From Branchiostoma floridae (lineage: Eukaryota > Chordata > Leptocardii > Amphioxiformes > Branchiostomatidae), in contig NC_049993.1 of assembly GCF_000003815.2 (NCBI RefSeq), positions 14,271,370 to 14,335,369 on the forward strand: a stretch of DNA of 64,000 bases. The letters run 5' to 3'. This document shows, in pieces, positions 1 through 13,266 of the stretch. The notes below the pieces were generated by a model, which ran no database searches, was not told the DNA's origin, and saw nothing but the letters and a program-made list of their open reading frames with translations. The position numbers and the translations under genes are program-made. Every line of letters starts with the position of its first letter. Positions within the stretch are counted from its first letter, which is position 1.

Positions 1-497
1 ACTCCGATTTCATCACTACGTGGTATTTTCTTACAGAAAACATTAGTTTGAACGTTTTTAATCCATTTCCATGGGGTTAAAGCGTTATATGTTGAAAAAA
101 ATGTATCTTGAGAAATGTAAGGTTGATAATCCAAGATGGCGGATAGCTAAACTACAAATTTTGACGTCGTTGCGTCGGCTTTTGACAACAGAAGTCTTAG
201 AACACTTTAATATTAATAAAAAACCTTTATTGGTAACTTTTTGAGTGAGATATCTAGGCATTATGGGAATTCCCCGTTTTAGCCAAAAATATCAATTAAT
301 GACGTCATATTACGTCATAATGATATAAAAAATTTCAGGAATTATAAAACTCGTTGAGCACAACCCCCCCCCCCCCCTGCAAATTTGGTGATCGTACAGC
401 AAGCCGTTTTGAAATTAAGAAGGGGGGTCGAATGAGCCACCCCCCCCCCCCCCAGGCCAGGGAAGGCCCAAAAAGCCCAGTCTGGATAGCTATAGGG
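1..497 (+). mobile_element. piggyBac-like MITE, right part (family C)
   Basis: This stretch is the reverse complement, with divergence, of part of the complete copy at 32630-33536. Shared landmarks are the CCATTTCCATGGGGTT segment near 64-79, the repeated GACGTCATATTACGTCATAATG segment near 301-322, the poly-C runs at 363-377 and 440-453, and the terminal CCCAGTCTGGATAG. The end is followed by AGGGTTAA, so the TTAA at 498-501 is a plausible target site, although a few bases (CTATAG) are duplicated at the tip. The left part of the element lies outside the window. No transposase is present. The superfamily call rests on the TTAA and the CCCT terminus only. Confidence 0.65.
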
Positions 498-501
498 TTA
501 A

Positions 502-829
502 TAGTTGGAAAATCAAGACTTCTGTCTCTGTGGTAGTAGGACCTAAGTAGAATTTGAAAACAGCCATGAAGTATTTGGACTTAGTCATTGGTTGATCTCT
601 AAGCAGTTGTAGGATACGGGTCAGTATTTTACGCTTGTTTTTAGTAATTTTTGTTATTCCTCTGTCTAGTAGGTTAGTCATTGGTGAGGTGAGAAACATT
701 CGTTCGGAATCGAAAAGGGAAGGGTGTTCTTATTATTGTATTACAGAAAAGAGGGAGAGAGAGAATCCCTATCTACCGTCATTACTATTTTTCAGGTCCG
801 TAATACCAGTGACCTTGTGCAAATATACA
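502..829. other. unassigned spacer
   Basis: No gene or repeat recognised. Open frames here are short and lack any domain signature. Confidence 0.5.
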
Positions 830-1356
830 TTAGGCCACAGCAAGTAAATTTCATAGATAGCATCAGCGCGCATTAACTTTCGCTTGATTTCAGAAAAAAA
901 AAACATTATTTTTTTCTTCTGCAGGGATGGTCAACATGACGACAAAGTACCAAAATGAGCAAATATGTTGTGTTGTAGCCTAATAATTGTACTTGTAGAA
1001 GTGACACTCGCTAGGTACCCAGGACTGTAGTTAAAACTTATTGGATAGTTGTAAAGGTGACACCAATATGGAAGCCATGAGTGTGGTTACCAACTTTGTT
1101 GGTGATGCCAGCTGCAGTCTGCCACACTAGTGTCACTTTTACCACACCAGTACATGTCTTGAATACAGGAATGAATACCTTGTTGGCTCTGATACCATGT
1201 TTTGTCCCTTTAATTCTTGTTACAACATTCATCACAACTTAAAGGTGCCTTTTTTTGGAAATGTTTTTTTTTTCACCCATGTTTTTTTTTCGCCCTATCG
1301 CACTATTTTTGCAGTCTGCAGAGGATGTCATCCATAAAATTTACTTGCTGTGGCCT
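830..1356 (+). mobile_element. foldback MITE, family A, complete copy
   Basis: The left end reads AGGCCACAGCAAGTAAATTT and the right end is its inverse, AAATTTACTTGCTGTGGCCT. Behind the tips both arms continue as imperfect inverted sequence: TTCAGAAAAAAAA tract, 'caaaatgagcaaat', 'taataattgtacttgtagaagtg'. Related copies are at 8391-8745, 14673-15063, 22480-22985 and 26752-26980, with a scrap near 35203. The outer bases (TTA on both sides) suggest a TA or TTA target duplication, which is not resolved. No coding capacity. Confidence 0.75.
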
Positions 1357-1489
1357 TACTCATTTGTATTTCTTTGGCTATTGTAACAACAGACCCTCTT
1401 TTCCCAATACCATCCATATGTATACAGAAACACGAGATTAACTTCCCTATGCCTTACCATGCGTGCGGAGTGCAATAACACACCCTGTT

Positions 1490-2115
1490 CCATTCTTCAC
1501 GGCCGTCCTTCTCCAGCCACGATGTCGTTTCTCCCTTAATTGAAATTCATGTCCCGGAGAGAGCTCCCACTTTGGAGGCCTCCTTGTCTTACGGCGTCAT
1601 CAGTTCCGCATGGCGCGATGCGCACAATATTACCCACACGGTGGCTGCCGATGTAAATGGTGTCAAGTTTTGGACTACATTTGTTACAACCATTGCCGTG
1701 CCGGACAGCGTTATTTCCCGTGGGAACACCACTTTTTCCTTCAAGCAACGTGGCAGTCTTATTGACCATACATTGAAGCAACCCACTGGATGCCCCCTCC
1801 CCATTTTGGATTTGAAAAGATATTTCTTGCCAATTAATGTTTCTGTGTTAGTGTTTATGCCCCTGGAATGCCACTTTTCCCTCAAGTGATGTCGCCGTGC
1901 TAGATTTTTATTGGAAGAAACTGACACCACCCCCCCCCCAGATTTGAGAAGAATCTTTCTCACCAAGTTTCAAGCAGATGTAGTTTATGCGTTAGTGTAG
2001 TGCCCATAGAGTCCCAATGTTTTATTCTAATAATGTGGCAGTGGTGGATCCTTATTGGCAGAAACTACAGCAACCCCGGGCCCCCTTTAGATTTAGAGAA
2101 AATTTTTGTCGTCGT
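1490..2115. repeat. degenerate tandem repeat, about 140-bp unit
   Basis: Three diverged units can be aligned by eye around 1725-1800, 1862-1940 and 2010-2100. Each has a TTTT(C/A)(C/T)T(C/T)(A/C)A segment, then a 'GT(G/C)GC(A/C)GT' segment, a C-rich run and a 'GATTT(G/A)(A/G)A' segment. Open frames on both strands cover this block (for example 1572-1889 plus and 1589-1966 minus), but neither shows a domain and the repeat is not a multiple of three. A repeat is the simpler reading. Confidence 0.45.
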
Positions 2116-4420
2116 TACAACACATTCCACGTCACCTGTTCAAAGCCTCATTATATTACCAGAATGTGAAATGAAACTGTGTGAGACCACGTTGAATTCT
2201 GTTTTGTTCATCTCTCAAAATCGAAAATTTTATATTCCTTACCAGTGGTCAACCAACCCCATTAGTTTATGGTCGGTAGTTTTTGTTATTCGGTCGAGTC
2301 GAAAGTACAAAAATAAGATCCCTTCGTCTTACTACTAACAGACACCGTGACATTGAAAAAAATGTATTCATCTTCCGCAATAAAAGAAACATACGCGAAG
2401 TTGCAAAACGAAGGAGGGGTTTCTTCGCACACTATCACTACTGTATGCAATTTTGTAGTGGTTAGCGTTATGGACGCTTAAAGCGTGAAGTCTCAAGGCA
2501 GCGATCCAAGCACTTGAGGGACAATATTAAGGAATGATATGACCGATAAGGTATGTGATATATACGAACGCTTAAGACACTAAATATGAATTATATCACT
2601 ACTCTGTTTCCAAAGAAAAGTATTGCGTATATAACTTATAGTGATGAAATAGAACATTAAGTTTGTAAATTCGTCGTTCCGGATGTATTTTATCTCTAGG
2701 CAACAAGTTATCTTTAATATTGGGAATATTGACGTACTACATTATTAAATCTTTTATTTAAAATGCATTTTGCGAAAGGTTATTACATTTTACTGATCTT
2801 CAATACAATAATATGAGATGATGATAAAATCCATGCACGAGGGCTAATTTCATTCAAATAGATAATATCTATTTCCTAGGTGCACATATGAAAATGAGTA
2901 CCTAGCTTTGGTTAGGACCGTCCTTGGGATAGGACGTTTTGTATTTTTTGTTAGATAACAAAGGCGCACCAAACTTTTTAAATTTCCTTTTCAACTTTTT
3001 TAATTAGTCAAAGCAGCAAATCTAACGCTAACGGAAAGTCCCTTAAGATATTTATGCCGTCCTAGAGAGCCCCCGCGCTAATCGACGTGAGAAAATGAGA
3101 AGATAATTGGAATTATGCAGTGTAACAAGTTTATAATTAGGTTTTCAATCCCTGTCAATTTATCATGGGTGCTACGGGTCCTCGTAGGATTACCGACAAC
3201 AGCGTTCCAAGTGGGGGAGGAGAGACTTCTTCATTAAGACGTGATTAAGAAAGGCATCACATGCCTAAAGGCGTACTGTGAGTGGGTGCGTCACTCGAAA
3301 GTCTGCACGTATAGTAATTTGTCGTAACTTTTTAAATAGAGTTTCACGACTTTATACCTTCGCCAAATGGATTTAACCTTTACATCTGCTCTGTTGTGTG
3401 TGTTTTTAATGAATTATGCGAAAAGTCGTTATTTGCATAATTGTACAAGATGATCATCTCCTCCACACAAAATACATGACTTGATCTTTTTAGAAAGGGG
3501 CTATATAAGCATTTTATTTATGCAAATTAGGTCCGGAATTGAATCATTTCAAGGTCTCAACTCGACCTACTAACATACTAAATATAAAGACAACTCATCC
3601 AGGTCTTCTAGAGTTATGGTGTCCATCCACAAACAAACAAACATACACACATATTAACCTTGCCTAATATATAACCTTCTTGTTGAAGGTAATTGTACTA
3701 TTACTCGTACAATGGAATTATCTAAATGAGTACGTTATTATAAAGCTTATCCCTTCCCCTATACTAGCCCCAAGCGCCACTAAAAAATACAACATTCTCC
3801 GTAAATATCCTATAGTTTTTATACAACTGGCGTGTCAACTGGCATACATATCTTCCCAAGAGATGCCATAGAATGATGCAGTTAACACGAAGACAAAATT
3901 GACGAGATAGAATTGAAAACCATTTCCTGGTTGAGACGAATGTATGACCTATAAAATGCGATAAGGAATAGAAAGCTTAATTGTAGCTGGCGGAGTGGTC
4001 TTAGGGTAATCGTTCTGAAAGATGACCTACTTTTGGTGGATGCTGAATACATTACAGGTGTGCAAAGTGGTGTCCATCGATTTTAATTTGCTAAAACAAT
4101 CCATTTAATTCTATAACGAAAGCCAGGTAAATGTAGTTTATTGACAGCAAGTCTGGTAGTGAAATTTGTGGATAATTCTGTTAGGACTTTTTGTATAAAA
4201 AGCCGACATAGTCAGAATATCAGCATAGATTGAATCTCTCCCTCTCTCTCTATTAGAGTGCTCTTTTTGCAGTGAATAGAGAATGCTACAGAAACGTTTT
4301 CAAAAATTAATCTCAGTTTTTAATCTATACGAATATGCGTTTTTTTACTGTTTTGTTGTGTATTCTAAAGCAAGCCGATTCATGTGAATAGAATTATGTT
4401 AATTGTGTTCATTCTATTTT
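2116..4420. other. gene-free AT-rich stretch
   Basis: No long reading frame, repeat pair or RNA gene was recognised. A weak tRNA A-box-like string (TGGCGGAGTGG near 3989) has no convincing B box behind it. Confidence 0.45.
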
Positions 4421-4421
4421 G

Positions 4422-5062
4422 TTAAAGTTAAAAAAAATCTGTCTATGTTCATTCACCCCCCCCCCTCCTTAAACAAGAAAACAATTATTCGCCCAAGTTA
4501 AAAATACTACTTTGCCATCTATGTTGATACAGTGTTGGCAATGGAATGTTTGGAAAGGCTCTGGAATACAATTTTCCACTGAAACGATACCACGTACCCT
4601 TCCTCTTATGTTGCCTATCTACAAACCCTGTGGCGACGATATACATTTAGTGATAGACGCACCCCCCCCCCTCTCCAAGAGAAAACAATTATTCACCCAC
4701 TGTGCCCCCAGCAGAAGATTCGTCACATTTATGACTCTTAGAGCTGTGAAGAGTACTATTAGGTTAGGGTCAATTTTGGGCGCATTTTAGTTCCATTTTG
4801 TTAAAGTTAAAAATAATACTTTGCTGTTGATATGGTGTTGGCAATGGGATGTTTGGAAAAGCATTAGAGTACAACTTGCCACGGAACGAAACAATGTACC
4901 CTTTTGTGATTGTTGCCTATTCACATAGCCCTTTGGCGGAGATGGAGTGATAGCCGCCCCCCTCCCACTCACAACAATCACTCGCCCACCGTGCCCCGAG
5001 CAGACAATACTTCACATTTATGACTCTTAGAGCTGTGGAGAGTACTATTAGGTTAGGGTCAA
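4422..5062. repeat. tandem duplication, about 290-300 bp, with a partial third unit
   Basis: Units of about 300 bp share TTAAAGTTAAAAATA, TGTTGGCAATGG (4533 and 4836), a poly-C tract, 'caattattc(g/a)ccca', and 'cacatttatgactcttagag' (4724 and 5013). Offsets are 289-303 bp. A shortened version of the same order occurs at 4422-4510. The open frame at 4512-4790 lies wholly inside the repeat and is not called. Confidence 0.7.
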
Positions 5063-5302
5063 TTTGCCTCTCCCAATTTTGCTGTGTCATAGTAGGCGTA
5101 CCAATCGAACGTTTTATGGCACATATACACGTACTACTCCAGTACTAAAGCTGATTAAAAACAACGACACAGAGCGCTAGTTCACCTTTATCCGTAGTTT
5201 TACCTACATCCGTTGATTTAAAAATAGCGTATCTATAGATATCAAGTCGACGGACGATATTGCGATTTGATATAGCAACAAAAAATAGGAATTTAATAGA
5301 AT

Positions 5303-5452
5303 TACCCCAATATTTGAAAACATTGCACTTTTATATAACATCGGATATAGGTTACACCGATATTTGAAAGTATTTCACTTTTATATAACAACGGATATAG
5401 GCTACCCCAATAGTTTGAAATATTTCAGTTTGATATAACAACAGATATAGAA
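5303..5452. repeat. 50-bp tandem repeat, three units
   Basis: Units start at 5303, 5353 and 5403 with an exact 50-bp step. Each reads TAC(C/A)CC(A/G)ATA followed by TTTGAAA, a T-rich middle, and ATATAACA(A/T)C(G/A)GATATAG. Confidence 0.85.
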
Positions 5453-5459
5453 TGAACTA

Positions 5460-7320
5460 GCAATAGATGATAATGTATCGAAAAGAGCAATGGCACATAA
5501 ATAACAAACGTTTGATATATAATTTTGATATTTTTTTCGTGAATTTTCGACAGGTACACATATATCTGTATATCTAAATATTGTAACTACACCCTGATCG
5601 GCGCACTTGTGACACAAGGGCTTAGACAACCTTTGTGATATGATATTCAATAAGGCGTTTCTATTTCACGCAAATGTCAAAACATTTATCACAATTAATC
5701 GCTGATTTCGTGTTGAAATTAGAAATCATTTTCAAGTTGCTGTGTCATCTCTTAGCAAATGTATAACATGAATGACTTCTTGTGTGTGATCGTGGTGAAA
5801 AAGGGTTAGATGGGAGGCTTAGATATACATTTTCTTTGTTTCGCATAACCGGTAAACCCCTCTTAAGTGCATCAGATAGGTATTGTGCAGTAAATACAAA
5901 TTAAGCAAGACTGAGATATAAGCTTAGATTTACCTACAACGGGAAAGACACCAAATATTTTCTTTAAGAGCGTTGTGTTCTTTAACGTGCTCGAGGCTTG
6001 AATCTCCTCAAATACTCCCATTAGATAGGTCATCCTGGAGCCAAACTATGTGCTCATGTTTGCTTTAATTGAGTGTGAAAATATGTAAAACGTCTCTTTC
6101 CCAAGGACACAACGTTGCGTTGGGGCCTGCTATAGGGATTTGAAACCAAAACCTTTTAGATTCCAAGACAACAACCCGAACCAGGAGACCACCCTGCCAC
6201 CTCCTTCAGATATAGCTGCCCATAAATCAATGTAAATCTTATCATGTCCCGTCTTGTTTCGCGCTGGGGGCATTTTACCACTTATTGGACGCACCCAAGC
6301 AGACATTACTGACTGAGAGAGTGGTGAGTAGTACGCTCTCCTAAAAGCCAATAAAGGACTGACTCCCAGCATCCTGAAGAAAAAAGAAATAACACATCCA
6401 ATCTTCTTGCTCCAGGGCAGTGGTAATGTTACCTGTTTATTGCCGTATCAGAGGAAGAAGCAATCTGGACACTGTCACAAGAAATGAACCACAATAAAGT
6501 ATGTACCCAGAGTCAGAGTGGTAAGCTTAAGGTGTCCGAAGGACAGAGGCAAAATCCACACAGTGGATATGTCGACTACTACGTGGTTGTTTGTTTTTAT
6601 TTGTCTGTTTGATTCGTTGAAAAATGCTAAATAACTTTAATGCTGGACTTTCAAGGAGTTGACAATCTTAGCTTGTTCATGTCATTCAAGACGAAGGCAT
6701 AGTTACGATTCTTGATTTTTTAAAACAAATTTTCATAATTAGTTCTATTCTAATCCATATCCAAAGACGGTACATTGATGCTTCAGTATTGTAAACAGAA
6801 ACAAATACGTAAATGTAAAATAAATAAGAAAAATCTAAAAATATTAATTTTACTTTCTGTGAATACAATTGATTAAAATAGTTAACTATTCTATCAGTTG
6901 TTTCCAAGTGATTGCATGTCTGCATTTGGACTACCGATAACTTTGATATTTGATATTTGCAATATTCATAATGTTTTTAGATGACTTCTTGGCAAATACA
7001 CAACGTGTGTGGTTCGAATGACCTATCCAAAATACATTTATTGAAACTTGCTCATAAAACCCCCTTTCCTGCCTATAAAAGCGATGAACCTTAAATCATG
7101 AAGCACCCCACATGTACGAAGCGAAACGTGCATAATTGTTCCCTGTGTGTTCAAAGCACTTGATGCTTTTATCACCGTAGTGAATGAAACGTTACGAGAA
7201 GCCTTGAAGCAAAGTAGAAATAACATAACCTGACTACTTTGTGAGAAGAGTGAATCATGTCATGTACATCCGGGAACACAAACACTATCTCAACCGAGAC
7301 GGAGGGCGGTACCGACTTCC
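5460..7320. other. gene-free stretch
   Basis: Only short frames without signatures are present. No repeat structure was recognised by eye. Confidence 0.45.
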
Positions 7321-7327
7321 GACGACC

Positions 7328-7740
7328 CAGTGATGACGTCATACGTGCGAAACAAAATCACGTGTCTTCAACAGATAGATCAGATAGATGAAGAAGGCCG
7401 GGCGATATGGTTGCGTAAAATTCTTTAGGATGAGAACAGTTAATTTTTATTTAATTATGAAAATGCATTTCTTTTAGTCACGTTGCATTTCAAAACCTGC
7501 CTAAGCATTTGACTGTTTGACCAAATGCTGACGTCACACGTACAAAACAATCACGTGTCTACAGCAATCGGGTCAGATAGATGAAGTTGACCGAGAGATT
7601 CGGTTTCGTAAAATTTCTTGAGCTTGAAAACAGTAAAATTTTATTTTATTATGAAAATGACATCCTTGTATTCAAATATTGAGTAAAATTTGTTGACTTT
7701 GAGAACAGCAAAATTTTATTTCTTTTCCTTGTATTCAAGA
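7328..7740. repeat. tandem duplication, about 197 bp, carrying CRE and E-box motifs
   Basis: Two units are recognisable: GACGTCA(T/C)ACGT.C(G/A)AAACAA followed by ATCACGTGTCT at about 7333 and 7531, then CAGATAGATGAAG, then a GTAAAATT(C/T)(T)TT..GA segment and 'TTATGAAAATG'. A shortened third piece with GTAAAATTTGTTGACTTTGAG follows at 7683. The motifs are seen; their regulatory use is conjecture. Confidence 0.6.
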
Positions 7741-8019
7741 AGTCTGCAAGCCGGCTAGTACGACGCGTTTAGCCAGTGACCATGATCTGACTTTCCCGGA
7801 GGCATTCTCTCTTTAGCACTATAGCCAATAGACGGTAAAGCCCATCTGGATCTCAAGTATTTCCCACCCTTGATCCTCTTGAGCAAGCATGGTTCCAGAA
7901 TACAAATTTCCCGTAAAAGTCTTATCGGAGTCAACGTAAATTGTTCCCGTGTGTTTCATATCTTCAGACATGATGTTTGGGAGGGAAACATGACTTCCCA
8001 AAGGCTATGAATGAAACGT

Positions 8020-10085
8020 TAAAAGTATGCCTGGTCTTCCAAATATGAAAGCAGAATTTTTATTTAAATTAAGGCCTTGAGGACATTGAAGGTATTATGG
8101 TACATGACTATGTTACTATGCATTATAACAACAACAATCATACATTCTGCGACACTATAAATGATATAAATCTGGACTAGCTATGAGTCCTGTTTGCCTA
8201 ATGTAAAAGAAGAATTATTATCAAGATACAGGCCTGGAGGACATTAATAAGCTACTTATCATATAGCTATACAATTGCGTATTTAGAACATAACTGTTCT
8301 TCATTCTGTAATACTATAAAATGCAGTAGTGTAAAGGTGAACCTCATATACCTAATGTGCCATATGTTGAGCTTCGTATGTGTCTTATTAGGCCACAGCA
8401 AGTAAATTTTATGGATGACATCAGCGCGCTCATTCATTTTCGCCTGATTTAAGAAAAAAAAAAGATTTTTCCCTCTTCGTTGATTGTCAGACCAAAATAG
8501 AAAAATAACATGTTGTTTTGAGGCCTAATAATCATACCTGTAAAAGTAACACTAGGAAAGTAGCCATGACTATAGTTGCAGAAGTGAAACTTGTTGGGTA
8601 GTTGTAAAAGTGCCACCAATAATGGAAGGCATGACTGTAGTTGCCAGCTTGCTATTGGCAAGTGATACCAGTGCACCACACTTATATCACTTTTACTACA
8701 CTAATTCACTTATGATACAGGAATGAATGCTTTTTAACAACATAGGATGTAAGTATAAGAAGAGTATACATTTTAGTTTATTGGTAACTGTAGAATATTG
8801 ATCTTCTACATATGTGGCCATAAAAACAGTTAACTCTAAAAAAATCTTTATAGCAGTCCAACAACACTAGTAATGATATCAATCTAGCATAACAGTGTGT
8901 CCAGTTTGATATGAAAGAAGAATTACAATTTAGATTTGGGGACTTACAACTATCAAAGTACATGGCTATAAAACTGTACGTGTGTTATCAAAATCATCTT
9001 TATGTAACATTCTTCGACTCATCAACATTTTATCAATCTGGCGTAACAAGTTGTAAAGTTTGCATTTTATGAAGAAAGGAATTAGTATTAAAATTGAGAG
9101 CTAGAAGTGATTAGAGTAGATATAATATAGCCATATAGCTGCGCGAGTATTATGAAAGCAACCTTTATTACTGCTCCCCATTTTGCAATACTAGAACTAT
9201 AAATGACATCGATATATCGTAGTAAGTAGTACGGATATGAAAGAAGAATTAGAGGTAAGATTAAGAACTACATGGCAATGAACTAGTTAAAATATAGGTA
9301 GCTAAATAGCTTTCTTATGAAAACAATATTGATAACAGTTCTTCATTTTAGCAACGTCATAAATGTCAATATAACTTTAGTTAGCAGTCTTGTTTGTCTA
9401 ATATAAAAATAGCCCGATTAGATTACTAGCGAACATTGAACTATATGACCGTATAACTAATGTATGTACTATCAAAAAAATGTCATATAACTCCACTTTG
9501 CAACACTATTAAATGATATTAATCTAGCGTAACACTAAACGTAAAAGAGTAATTATGACCTGGGGGTACTTAACTATTTAACCAAGCATGGCTTTCGAAT
9601 TGTGCATACTTGAGCGCTATAAAGATATGAATTTTGTGCAACATTTTGTCCATTTTCCCTTATGGTAAGTTTATTTCCTAGTTCATGCCCGTAGGCTAAT
9701 TTTGAAGTACTTGGTAGAAAGATAGGGGATTTGATATATGGATGTAACAATGAACAGTGATACAAATTATTGTACAATAAGACTACTCGAATACTAGACT
9801 AGGAGTAACAAAATTACACATATATGAAAGAATGATTAGACTTCACATTAAGAAAAATAACTGTTCAAGTATGTACAATATGTCCGTAGAACTGTACATT
9901 ATAAGAAGAATCCTTCACCCTGCAACACTATAAATATATCAATATAGCGCAAGTGTGTTTAGTCTCCCTTACATATAAGAACGATTAGACTTCACATTAA
10001 GAAATGTAACTATTTAAGTATGTACAATATGTTGGTAAAACTATACATTATAGGAATTCGACGAATTCTTTACCTTATAACCATA
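8020..10085. repeat. diverged minisatellite, units of about 145-180 bp
   Basis: About ten degenerate units can be followed. Each starts with a (T)TATGAAAGAAGAATTA-like segment (for example 8913, 9236, 9824, 9981), passes through a 'tatagctata/ccgtataact' segment, and ends with a '(t)gcaacactataaatgatat(a/c)aat(c/a)tagc' segment (for example 8149, 8869, 9500, 9919). The array is interrupted by a family A MITE at 8391-8745. No coding frame follows the units. Confidence 0.7.
8391..8745 (+). mobile_element. foldback MITE, family A, 3'-truncated, inside minisatellite
   Basis: Starts TTAGGCCACAGCAAGTAAAT and continues with the ATGGATGACATCAGCGCGCT and poly-A tract typical of the family. It carries the 'taataatcatacctgtaaaagtaacac' and 'gtagttgtaaaagtgccaccaat' segments seen at 988-1065. 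It runs out near 8745 without the inverted right end. Confidence 0.7.
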
Positions 10086-10099
10086 TAAATGTCCTCAAT

Positions 10100-12285
10100 C
10101 AATGCAGGCATTTATCCTATCTTTAGGCATCACGTATAGACGATAGTGCCACAGGCGACTCGTTTGCTGGAACATCTCCCCAATTGCCAGCAGGCCATTC
10201 ACTTTAGTTGGCTTATAGTGGAGTCTTGTCCATTAGCTCTGCTGCCTCCGTGTCTCGGGGCGCCATCAGCGAACAGCGAAGCACTCAAATTTGGCGGCCG
10301 AACATTTGGCGCGCTCCTCCTCTCCCCGGGGTATTGGTGACCCCCGTCCTGTGATGTGTGCGACATAGTGGGTTGTGGGATGGTTTAAAACTAGAAATTT
10401 TTGAATAAATGCTGGATTGATTCCATCAGTATTCCTTGTTATCGCAAACGTTTAATTACCAAAACAGGGTTTGTTATCGCAAACCTTTAATTACTAATAG
10501 AGGCTTTGCTGTCACAAACCTGTAACAGCTAATGTTTTGTTCATATTTACCGGAACAGCTGATATGCTATGTAAGTGGCAGTCTCAATTGGTTCATGGCA
10601 GAAGAAGAAAAAAAAAAGAAGAGTCCACCATCAAATACAAAATGAGACATAATTATATAAATTTATGTATCCAGAGATTAATTACTGCTCTGTACACTTT
10701 ACAGGGGAGGTTGCGAGACGATTTTGCTGTACTCTAATTTCCATAGTAATGATACTTGGGAGTTAGTACTACTAGTGATTCTATGTTGTATATATAAGGA
10801 TACCTGCCAAAATGATACAGATAGATCTCCTGTAAGTTGAAGATGGCTCACCTTAGAGCTTCTGGTTTGAAATTGGGATGTGTCTGTGAATCTTTGATGA
10901 CAGCACATTGTAATCTGATCACGCAGAATATCGTGAGATACAACCACTATGCGACCGTTATGTGAATTTCAATATCATTTTTATGCGTGAGTTTGAGCAA
11001 ATGTTAAAACTTTGGTAAGAGGGGAGAGACAGGTTGAAACACAATACAGATATTGTCAACAAATATGTTTCCTTTCAACGCTGTTTAATGTACGTTTGTC
11101 TTGGAGATGGTAAAGGAGCAGGCAATCCCCTATATCACTAGGCAGCGATTTCACTTCGACCTCGCTGAGACCTAAATCATATTTGCGTAACCCTTGATAT
11201 CTTAAATGAAATATTATGTTACTAGCGCATTATGGCAAAAAGGAATGACTGAAACGTAAAAAAGACACACAAAGTGTGAAAAAGGGTCGTTGATGTTATT
11301 AATGTAATTTGTTCAGGACTCTGTCAAAATATAGGTCGTAGCAAGGTCACCGTCCAAGTGGGATTAATGGGGGGTTGACGATTAATATCTCGTATCATCT
11401 ACAGACGTGGTTATATGTATACGAAATGTTTATAGATAGCTATTGAAACGATATGGTTGCTTCTGTTTTCACACGACAGCTTTCATTATCTTTGGAGATC
11501 CCGATTGTTTTTTTTTTTTAAATAAGAATTCAAATCTTTCCTCACAGGAGACCCGTTGTAAGACTTAGCCAGAAATAATGAGATCTGTTAGCTTAGAAAT
11601 ACAGTTTTCAGTTAACACATATATACGGAGGGACGTGACAATCTCCCAATAGTATTGTATCTAAAGGCTCTGGTTGTGCAGACTCATGGTTTACGAGGAA
11701 AAGAGTTGGAAAGTCTTCTTTTCGTTCTGGCTGTGATGATGGATGTGGTATGTAAGTGTGCGTCCTGTGGGGGTTGATCTTGTAGGAAGGACAAGGTCGT
11801 GTAAGAAGTGGTCGCCCTGCAGCATATGATAGAGTAGTTTAAAAGTCGCTGTATTTTTCTCGTATATTTCATTCTAAACCCAACCTTCATTCAGACAAAA
11901 CGCAAACAGAAATGAAGCAGATCTATTTGAATTGCACATACAATGACCAACAAATCAGTGTAGTACCTTTCTCGCATAGGCCATACGAAAGAAAAATAAA
12001 TACCTGGACAATTAGCGTTGGGAAAAATGTGGTTTGAAAATGAATAGCCGCGGTATAAAGCATACACGTAAGTTAAGATATAGATTTAGTTGGTTAGAAC
12101 TTACGTCATCCGTGAAAACCTAGCAAAGTTTAATTTCTATTGGGATAAGACAAAGCATTTCAAGTAATTTGTTCTTTATGGAGGATCAATTAGCAGGTTT
12201 GGTTGACAAGTATGATCCTTCGTGTTTTACCAGTAGGCTTATCTTCGAGGGTTATATTCTTGTCTCCCATTAATGCAAATGACAT
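10100..12285. other. gene-free stretch with a GC-richer patch
   Basis: A GC-richer patch at about 10140-10350 contains an open frame on the plus strand without recognisable domain. A 15-base 'AAACC/GTTTAATTAC' motif recurs at 10447, 10483 and 10519. Nothing else is assignable. Confidence 0.4.
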
Positions 12286-13040
12286 CACAGCTATTCTCCT
12301 TTAGCTTTGATGACCTTTGCTACACGAAATCCAAACGACTTCACAAAGCTCCAGGTCTAACACTGCTTTGACCATTCCAATAATCGTAAGAAGCAATTTT
12401 CTTAAAGCTCTTGGCCGCCATCATCATCTAGCCTTAGTCAATCCGTAGTTAAGTCTTCAAGAATGTGTTGATAATTATCAATTCTATATTGTTTTTACCG
12501 AAGGACTTAACTTCGGATGACTTTCCAAAGCTTACACGTAATGAAGTCATAACATGCCCCTTTGTCAAACTCTGAAACAAAATTGGCCCCTAAAGTAAAA
12601 CTAGGGAAAAAAACTACACAAATACTCTCCCTTCCAATAGCTACCTACCTGCAAAAACTAATGACCACAGCGTGACATGAAATATCACTTCGACGCGAGA
12701 TATCAAAATCAGCATTTCCGCTGCAGTACCATAACACGCCAATAATCTAAGTATTGTTTTTACAAAGAATTACATACCAAATATCAAAACAATCCATCCA
12801 GGTTTTCTCTAGTTATCTTGCGGCGCGGGCAGACATCTCTGTCACAAGCACACAGCATTCTCTACAACACCTCCGCCTCACTACTATCAAATAGGCTTTG
12901 GTTAACTTTGCTTCAGGAAATCCAGAAGACGCCCCGACCACATTCAAAGGTGCCCATGATCCAACACCTACTCGTTTCCTTCAGCCCACTCCAATAATTT
13001 TAAGAACCAATTTCCGAAAGCCGCCAGCTATCAGCCGAGC
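12285..13040. repeat. diverged direct repeat, offset about 613 bp
   Basis: The segment around 12300-12420 and that around 12890-13030 share 'CTTTGCT..A.GAAATCCA', a C-rich middle, 'CCA(T/C)TCCAATAAT' and 'TAAGAA(G/C)CAATTT'. The similarity is weak but collinear. Confidence 0.4.
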
Positions 13041-13266
13041 ATATCTTGTATTTACCACGCTTTCATTGTTAACTGGAAACCAATGTTGAGAAGCGAACGA
13101 TGCCAAGGAGGCCGTCATGTTTCTGATCGTATCAGTTCTTGGAAGAAGAGGTTAGAAGTTAAAGAAACTTGTTGCGTGGTTAATAGATGGAGAGAGTGTG
13201 ATGTCAATATGGAATAGCCTGGAGGAGGAGTGAGGCATACAGCACTTTTGGAAGGACCCGATAACA

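Noticed and set aside
3985-4060. tRNA-like A box (TGGCGGAGTGG)
   Set aside because: No B box, no acceptor-stem pairing and no anticodon arm could be drawn.
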